Made by a program: the position numbers and the translations under genes. 5,797 bases of DNA from Bacillota bacterium (lineage in GTDB: Bacteria > Bacillota > Clostridia > Acetivibrionales > DTU013): the NCBI GenBank assembly GCA_023435805.1, contig JAEZMC010000144.1, positions 1 through 5,797 on the forward strand. The letters are read 5' to 3'. Under the pieces are notes generated by a model, which did no database searches, was not told the origin of the DNA, and saw only the letters and a list, made by a program, of their open reading frames with translations. The stretch's first letter is position 1. Each line of letters starts with the position of its first letter. This document shows positions 1 to 3,600 of this stretch, piece by piece.

Positions 1-1
1 G

Positions 2-1951
2 GGTAAGCGCATAACAGGTAATGGCCACAAAAATACCGGTTATATTACCGTTGCCGGTCAGAGCCCGTTTATGCGTGAACAGCTGGACCTGGGTGTCGGT
101 GAATATATCTATGGGCTGGGGGAACGCTTCACCCCGTTTGTCAAAAACGGACAGACCGTCGATATTTGGAATGAGGACGGCGGAACAAGCAGTGAACAGG
201 CATATAAAAATATTCCTTTCTACCTGTCAAACAGGGGATACGGTGTGTTTGTCAACCACCCGGAGAAGGTTTCCTATGAAATCGGCTCGGAAAGTGTGTC
301 AAAGGTACAGTTCAGCGTACCCGGCGAATATCTGGAGTATTATGTCATCGGCGGCGGAACGCCAAAAGCGGCGCTGTGCAATTATACGCTGCTGACCGGC
401 AGACCTGCGCTGCCTCCGGCATGGTCCTTCGGACTGTGGCTGACGACCTCCTTTACCACCAGTTATGATGAAAAAACAGTAACAGGCTTTATAGATGGGA
501 TGGCTGAGAGAGATCTTCCGCTGCATGTTTTCCACTTTGACTGCTTCTGGATGAAGGAGAACCAATGGTGCGACTTTGTCTGGGATAAAAATGTCTTTCC
601 GGATCCCGAAGGCATGCTCAAACGCCTCAAAAGCAGGGGGCTGAAAATCTGTGTCTGGATTAACCCGTATATTGCACAAAAATCCAGGCTGTTTGACGAG
701 GGGATGGAGAAGGGATACCTTGTCAAAAACCCGGACGGGAGCGTCTGGCAGTGGGACAAATGGCAGGCGGGCATGGGACTGGTTGATTTCACAAATCCGC
801 AAGCCTGCGGCTGGTTCAAGGCGGAGCTGAAAAAACTCATGGATATGGGGGTAGACTGCTTCAAGACCGACTTTGGCGAGCGTATTCCCACAAATGTGGT
901 TTATCACGACGGATCCGATCCCTTTAAAATGCACAACTATTACACATATCTGTACAACAAGGCTGTCTTCGAAGTGCTGGAGGAAAACCGCGGCGTAAAT
1001 GAAGCAATGCTCTTTGCGCGTTCGGCTACTGCCGGCGGTCAGAAATTCCCCGTGCACTGGGGCGGCGACTGCTCCGCCAACTATGATTCCATGGCGGAGT
1101 CGCTTCGCGGAGGGCTATCCCTGTGCACCTCCGGCTTCGGCTTCTGGAGCCATGACATAAGCGGCTTTGAAAGAACGGCGCCGCCGGATATTTATAAACG
1201 CTGGACGGCTTTTGGTCTGCTGTCTTCACACAGCCGGCTTCACGGCAATGAATCCTACCGGGTGCCGTGGCTGTTTGATGAAGAGTCGGTGGACGTTTTG
1301 AGGTTCTTTACAAAGCTGAAATGCAGGCTGATGCCATACCTGTTCTCCGCAGCCCTGGAAGCATCGCAAAAGGGCATCCCCGCCATGCGGGCCATGGTGC
1401 TGGAATACCCGGAGGATCCCGCGTGCTGGCAGCTTGACAGGCAATACATGCTGGGCGGCTCCCTGCTGGTGGCACCTATTTTCAACAATGAAAGCAAGGC
1501 GCAGTACTACCTGCCTTCCGGCACCTGGACCCACTTCCTGTCCGGGGAGGTTGTGGAGGGCGGCAGCTGGAGGAATGAACAACATGACTACATGAGCATT
1601 CCGCTGCTGGCCAGAGAAAATTCCGTCATTGCAATGGGACAAACAGACGACAGGCCTGACTATGATTATGCAGACGGCATTGAGCTGCACCTGTTTGCCC
1701 TGAAGGATGGCTGCACTGCGGCAGCCGCCGTCTACAACACCGATGGAGGATTGGAACTGGAATTTGCCGCGGAGCGATGCGGCGATAACATCATGCTGAA
1801 AGCATCGGGTCCTGATAAGCCCTGGAAGGCGGTCCTGAGAGGGATCCACAGCATAAAGGCAGCAGAGGGAGCCAGTTTTTCCGTCAGGGAACAGGGGGTT
1901 GTTATCACACCGGAAAACCAAGCAAAAAAAGTCAAGCTAACGATAAAATAA
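2..1951 (+). CDS. yicI: Alpha-xylosidase, glycoside hydrolase family 31 (YicI type), 5'-truncated by the window edge
   Basis: This enzyme removes alpha-1,6-linked xylose from the non-reducing end of xyloglucan oligosaccharides and isoprimeverose (EC 3.2.1.177), probably in the cytoplasm. The frame is open to the left edge. The first ATG, at 71, is internal: 23 in-frame codons precede it and match the family. Compared with E. coli YicI (772 residues, recalled), about 125 N-terminal residues are missing. Numbering from the ATG at 71, the catalytic nucleophile is Asp267 in KTDFGE and the acid/base is Asp333 in HWGGD, 66 residues apart as in YicI (416/482). Residues lining the YicI xylose site are conserved: Phe128, Asp157-Cys158-Phe159, Trp196, Lys265, Arg317 and His391. 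Cys-Phe after the Asp marks alpha-xylosidase rather than alpha-glucosidase. The barrel is followed by the usual C-terminal beta domains, and the end (stop 1949-1951) is full length. No signal peptide can be assessed. No clear terminator follows. It is probably the last gene of a sugar-utilisation operon to the left; that is inference. Confidence 0.95.
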   Translation, partial: GKRITGNGHKNTGYITVAGQSPFMREQLDLGVGEYIYGLGERFTPFVKNGQTVDIWNEDGGTSSEQAYKNIPFYLSNRGYGVFVNHPEKVSYEIGSESVSKVQFSVPGEYLEYYVIGGGTPKAALCNYTLLTGRPALPPAWSFGLWLTTSFTTSYDEKTVTGFIDGMAERDLPLHVFHFDCFWMKENQWCDFVWDKNVFPDPEGMLKRLKSRGLKICVWINPYIAQKSRLFDEGMEKGYLVKNPDGSVWQWDKWQAGMGLVDFTNPQACGWFKAELKKLMDMGVDCFKTDFGERIPTNVVYHDGSDPFKMHNYYTYLYNKAVFEVLEENRGVNEAMLFARSATAGGQKFPVHWGGDCSANYDSMAESLRGGLSLCTSGFGFWSHDISGFERTAPPDIYKRWTAFGLLSSHSRLHGNESYRVPWLFDEESVDVLRFFTKLKCRLMPYLFSAALEASQKGIPAMRAMVLEYPEDPACWQLDRQYMLGGSLLVAPIFNNESKAQYYLPSGTWTHFLSGEVVEGGSWRNEQHDYMSIPLLARENSVIAMGQTDDRPDYDYADGIELHLFALKDGCTAAAAVYNTDGGLELEFAAERCGDNIMLKASGPDKPWKAVLRGIHSIKAAEGASFSVREQGVVITPENQAKKVKLTIK

Positions 1952-1990
1952 CACCAACAGACAAAAAAAATGAAATTCTATCAAAATAGC

Positions 1991-2019
1991 TTGATTAGTT
2001 GAGTTTTGTGTAATATAAT
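1991..2019 (+). promoter_or_regulatory. SigmaA-type promoter for the zinc-ribbon gene
   Basis: A -35 box TTGATT (1991-1996) and a perfect -10 box TATAAT (2014-2019) are separated by 17 bp. Transcription would start near 2026, giving a leader of about 93 nt before the zinc-ribbon start codon. It lies 40 bp after the xylosidase stop, so the zinc-ribbon gene can be expressed on its own. The match is seen directly; activity is inferred. Confidence 0.6.
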
Positions 2020-2105
2020 GTAAATGCCCAATTGCAGATGTGATATATATTTGCGGGTAATATAAATATTGTGCGGTAGCAAAAAACTACTAATCTTTCT
2101 AAAGC

Positions 2106-2112
2106 GAGGGGA
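2106..2112 (+). promoter_or_regulatory. Ribosome binding site of the zinc-ribbon gene
   Basis: The purine run GAGGGGA lies 6 nt before the ATG at 2119. An in-frame TAA (2116-2118) sits immediately before that ATG, so no earlier start in this frame is possible. Together these fix the start. Confidence 0.7.
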
Positions 2113-2118
2113 CTGTAA

Positions 2119-2403
2119 ATGTTCGAAGACAAAGCGTTAGTGTGCAAGGATTGTGGACAGGAGTTTGTTTTTACTGCTGGAGAGCAGGAATTTTACGCAT
2201 CCAGAGGCTTCCAGAATGAACCCGGAAGATGCAAGGAGTGCAGGTCATCAAGAAAGTCCCAGTATGGCAGAGACGGTTCTGCAAAAAGAGAAAGAGAGCT
2301 GTTTGATGCTGTTTGCGCACAATGCGGCAAGGAAACCAAAGTTCCTTTCAAGCCACGTTTGGACAAACCTGTGTATTGCAGCGATTGTTTTTCCAACCGT
2401 TAA
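2119..2403 (+). CDS. Small double zinc-ribbon protein (CxxC-x17-CxxC family)
   Basis: This 94-residue, probably cytoplasmic protein carries two four-cysteine zinc-ribbon units. The first is Cys9-x2-Cys12, 25 residues, Cys38-x2-Cys41, and resembles the 'probable zinc-ribbon' (zf-trcl) domain. The second is Cys66-x2-Cys69, exactly 17 residues, Cys87-x2-Cys90, which fits the CxxC-x17-CxxC domain (TIGR04272 type, recalled). All eight cysteines are present, so two zinc ions are expected. A basic, hydrophilic linker (about 42-60, with RSSRKSQYGRDG and KRERE) joins the units and could contact nucleic acid. There is no signal peptide or membrane segment. The family is common in Firmicutes and some other phyla, and I know of no established function; a role in nucleic-acid or ribosome binding is only a guess. 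It has its own promoter and a hairpin 40 bp downstream, so it is likely monocistronic. The start is fixed by the RBS and by the TAA immediately upstream. Confidence 0.87.
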   Translation: MFEDKALVCKDCGQEFVFTAGEQEFYASRGFQNEPGRCKECRSSRKSQYGRDGSAKRERELFDAVCAQCGKETKVPFKPRLDKPVYCSDCFSNR

Positions 2404-2443
2404 TCTAACCTTAAACTGATCTGGATTATTGCGTAAGCTACCA

Positions 2444-2470
2444 AGCCCTGTATAAAACCTATACAGGGCT
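2444..2470 (+). terminator. Perfect 11-bp hairpin after the zinc-ribbon gene, probable terminator
   Basis: The arms AGCCCTGTATA (2444-2454) and TATACAGGGCT (2460-2470) pair perfectly around the loop AAACC. The hairpin lies 40 bp after the stop codon. The following bases, ATATCTGTTTG, contain scattered T residues but no proper T run, so termination may be weak or the hairpin may mainly stabilise the 3' end of the transcript. The GC-rich core sits at the outer end of the stem. Confidence 0.55.
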
Positions 2471-2564
2471 ATATCTGTTTGCATATCAAATCCGCAATTC
2501 TGTAGGATCAGCAAATTTTTATTTTACATAAAATCTAATTTTGTGAACTAAAATATCCATAGGA

Positions 2565-2661
2565 TTTTCCACAGCCTGAGATGCATTATTTGCGGTTATG
2601 CACAGGTTTATCCCCATTATCCACAGCCTTTTTATTCACAAAACACCTGTTTTGTGAATAA
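2565..2661. promoter_or_regulatory. Cluster of DnaA-box-like 9-mers
   Basis: Measured against the consensus TTATNCACA, four exact matches fall within 66 bp: TTATGCACA (2596-2604), TTATCCACA (2617-2625) and TTATTCACA (2632-2640) on the plus strand, and TTATTCACA on the minus strand (2653-2661). Two one-mismatch sites add to these: TTTTCCACA (2565-2573) and TTATCCCCA (2608-2616). Five of the six point the same way, as in origin and regulatory DnaA arrays. AT-rich DNA flanks both sides. No dnaA, dnaN or rpmH is adjacent, so this is either an origin away from dnaA, or a DnaA titration or regulatory cluster like those scattered on the B. subtilis chromosome. DnaA binding is inferred from the motif. 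Confidence 0.6.
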
Positions 2662-2664
2662 AAA
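2629..2664. repeat. Perfect 16-bp inverted repeat carrying two opposed DnaA boxes
   Basis: The left arm TTTTTATTCACAAAAC (2629-2644) and the right arm GTTTTGTGAATAAAAA (2649-2664) are exact reverse complements around the 4-nt centre ACCT. Each arm contains TTATTCACA, in opposite orientation. The hairpin starts with T residues and is followed by A residues on either strand, so it does not look like an intrinsic terminator in either direction. A protein-binding palindrome or a cruciform is more likely. Confidence 0.8.
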
Positions 2665-2741
2665 AAGAGGATGCGCAGGCCTTAGTATTTACGGATTTTT
2701 ACCATTTATGGACGAATGTCGGTATATTCTATATATAATAT

Positions 2742-2750
2742 TGCTATAAT
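2742..2750 (+). promoter_or_regulatory. Extended -10 element, possible sigmaA promoter upstream of hpf
   Basis: TGCTATAAT is a perfect extended -10 (TGn plus TATAAT). No good -35 lies 16-18 bp upstream (the bases there are about GTATAT), but extended -10 promoters can work without one. A start near 2757 would give hpf a leader of about 190 nt. A second TATAAT at 2734-2739 overlaps the same AT-rich block. In such AT-rich DNA a chance match is possible. Confidence 0.35.
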
Positions 2751-2799
2751 TTTAAGTAACGGCAATTTATGAAGAGGGTGAAATATTTCATTTTTTACT

Positions 2800-2829
2800 A
2801 AAGGATTTACGCTTAATAATGTTGAATAC
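2800..2829 (+). promoter_or_regulatory. SigmaH (Spo0H)-like promoter upstream of hpf
   Basis: AAAGGATTT (2800-2808) matches the sigmaH -35 consensus RNAGGAWWW at every position. After a 12-bp spacer, GTTGAATAC (2821-2829) matches the -10 consensus RNNGAATWW at 8 of 9 positions. Transcription would start near 2836, giving hpf a leader of about 115 nt. The B. subtilis hpf homologue yvyD is known to be induced in stationary phase through sigmaH and sigmaB, which makes this placement biologically sensible. Promoter use here is inferred. Confidence 0.5.
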
Positions 2830-2931
2830 TTATATATGCCTTTCGATTGAATTGTGTTAAGAAACAGGTTGCTCGGGTAATAATATGGCAATAGCAGTCC
2901 GTATTCCGGGTCAGTTCGATAATACTATATA

Positions 2932-2940
2932 GGAAAGGGG
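2932..2940 (+). promoter_or_regulatory. Ribosome binding site of hpf
   Basis: GGAAAGGGG ends 9 nt before the ATG at 2950. An in-frame TAG at 2944-2946, between this site and the ATG, rules out an upstream start. The start of hpf is therefore fixed. Confidence 0.75.
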
Positions 2941-2949
2941 CAATAGTCT

Positions 2950-3480
2950 ATGAAGTTCATAATTAATGGAAAGAATTTTGAAGTGACCGATGCATTAAGG
3001 GAGAGGGTTAATAAAAAGCTTGGAAAGCTCGAAAAATTCTTCAATCCGCAGACTGAGGCACATGTAATGATGAGTGTCCAGAGAAACAGGCACATTCTTG
3101 AGGTGACCATTCTTTCCAACGGGATCACCCTTCGCGCTGAAGTAGTTAACGATGACATGTACACCTGTATTGACAAGGCGGAAAATATATTGGAGGGACA
3201 GATCCGTAAGAACAAGACGCGTCTCGAAAAAAGGCTTCATGTAGGAACCTTCCAGCCGGAAAGCTTCAGTACGGATATTGCTGTGGAAGAGGAAAAGGAA
3301 TTCAACGTGGTGCGCACCAAGAGGTTCGCCATTAAACCAATGCCGGTGGAGGAAGCCATTTTGCAGATGAACCTGCTCGGACATGAGTTCTTTGTATTCT
3401 CCAATGCTGAGACGAATGAAGTCAATGTAGTTTATAAACGTAGGGACGGAAATTACGGCTTGATCGAACCGGAATTTTAG
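2950..3480 (+). CDS. hpf: Ribosome hibernation promoting factor, long form
   Basis: Long HPF binds the 30S subunit in the decoding centre and joins two 70S ribosomes into inactive 100S dimers during stationary phase or starvation. The 176-residue protein has the expected two-domain plan and length. The N-terminal S30AE domain (about 1-97) opens with MKFIINGKNFEVTDALRE and includes the basic helix around 84-96 (QIRKNKTRLEKRL) that faces rRNA. An acidic linker (about 98-118) follows. The C-terminal dimerisation domain (about 119-175) contains KRFAIKPMPVEEAILQMNLL and ends with DGNYGLIEPEF, the hallmark of the long form. Short HPF and YfiA lack this second domain. There is no signal peptide. A long upstream region with a sigmaH-like promoter and DnaA boxes suggests growth-phase control, by inference. 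It is monocistronic: a strong terminator lies 70 bp downstream and the next gene is convergent. In many Firmicutes secA follows hpf; it does not here. Confidence 0.97.
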   Translation: MKFIINGKNFEVTDALRERVNKKLGKLEKFFNPQTEAHVMMSVQRNRHILEVTILSNGITLRAEVVNDDMYTCIDKAENILEGQIRKNKTRLEKRLHVGTFQPESFSTDIAVEEEKEFNVVRTKRFAIKPMPVEEAILQMNLLGHEFFVFSNAETNEVNVVYKRRDGNYGLIEPEF

Positions 3481-3549
3481 AAGAAGCAAGAAGTAAGTGA
3501 AGTCGTCCGGCTGCTGCAGCATGTGACGGCGGCAAAGAAGACGAAATAT

Positions 3550-3574
3550 AAGAGGCGGGAATCCCGCCTCTTTT
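3550..3574. terminator. Rho-independent terminator between hpf and the convergent MMPL gene
   Basis: A GC-rich stem of 10 bp pairs AAGAGGCGGG (3550-3559) with CCCGCCTCTT (3563-3572) around the loop AAT. A T run (3571-3574) follows, then more T-rich sequence. It ends hpf transcription 70 bp after its stop codon. Read on the minus strand, the stem is followed by ATATTTCG, so it can probably also stop the MMPL transcript, whose stop codon lies 27 bp away at 3601-3603. Confidence 0.9.
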
Positions 3575-3600
3575 CATTTTGTTATATTTCAATATTTGTA

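Larger units (their letters stand above)
2404..2949. other. Gene-free 546-bp intergenic region
   Basis: I see no credible gene here; the only reading frames over 50 codons lack a ribosome binding site and resemble nothing known. The region holds, in order: the zinc-ribbon hairpin (2444-2470); an AT-rich stretch (about 2510-2560); a DnaA-box-like cluster (2565-2661) that overlaps a 16-bp palindrome (2629-2664); a second AT-rich stretch with promoter-like elements (about 2685-2830); and the hpf leader with its ribosome binding site. It is unusually long for a gap between two small housekeeping-type genes, which suggests a regulatory or replication-related role. A small RNA cannot be excluded. 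Confidence 0.8.

Noticed and set aside
299..1057. 252-codon minus-strand frame inside the alpha-xylosidase gene
   Set aside because: It lies fully antisense to a clearly conserved GH31 domain and has no family features or ribosome binding site.
1952..1995. Possible terminator after the alpha-xylosidase gene
   Set aside because: Only a tiny CTAT/ATAG-type pairing is present, with no GC-rich stem or T run.
2629..2664. The 16-bp palindrome as an intrinsic terminator
   Set aside because: The stem is AT-rich and is followed by A residues, not T residues, on both strands; it does not have terminator form.
2855..2880. SigmaB-like promoter (TGTTAA, 14 bp, GGGTAA) upstream of hpf
   Set aside because: The -10 fits GGGWAW, but the -35 matches GTTTAA at only 4 of 6 positions, and many Clostridia lack sigmaB. 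Kept only as a remark, not called as a feature.
2706..2891. 61-codon reading frame on the minus strand in the hpf upstream region
   Set aside because: No ribosome binding site, no recognisable protein features, and it overlaps promoter-like sequences; most likely a chance frame in AT-rich DNA.
2887..2946. Direct repeat GGCAATAG at 2887-2894 and 2939-2946
   Set aside because: Only 8 bp and two copies, the second overlapping the ribosome binding site region; this is within chance expectation.
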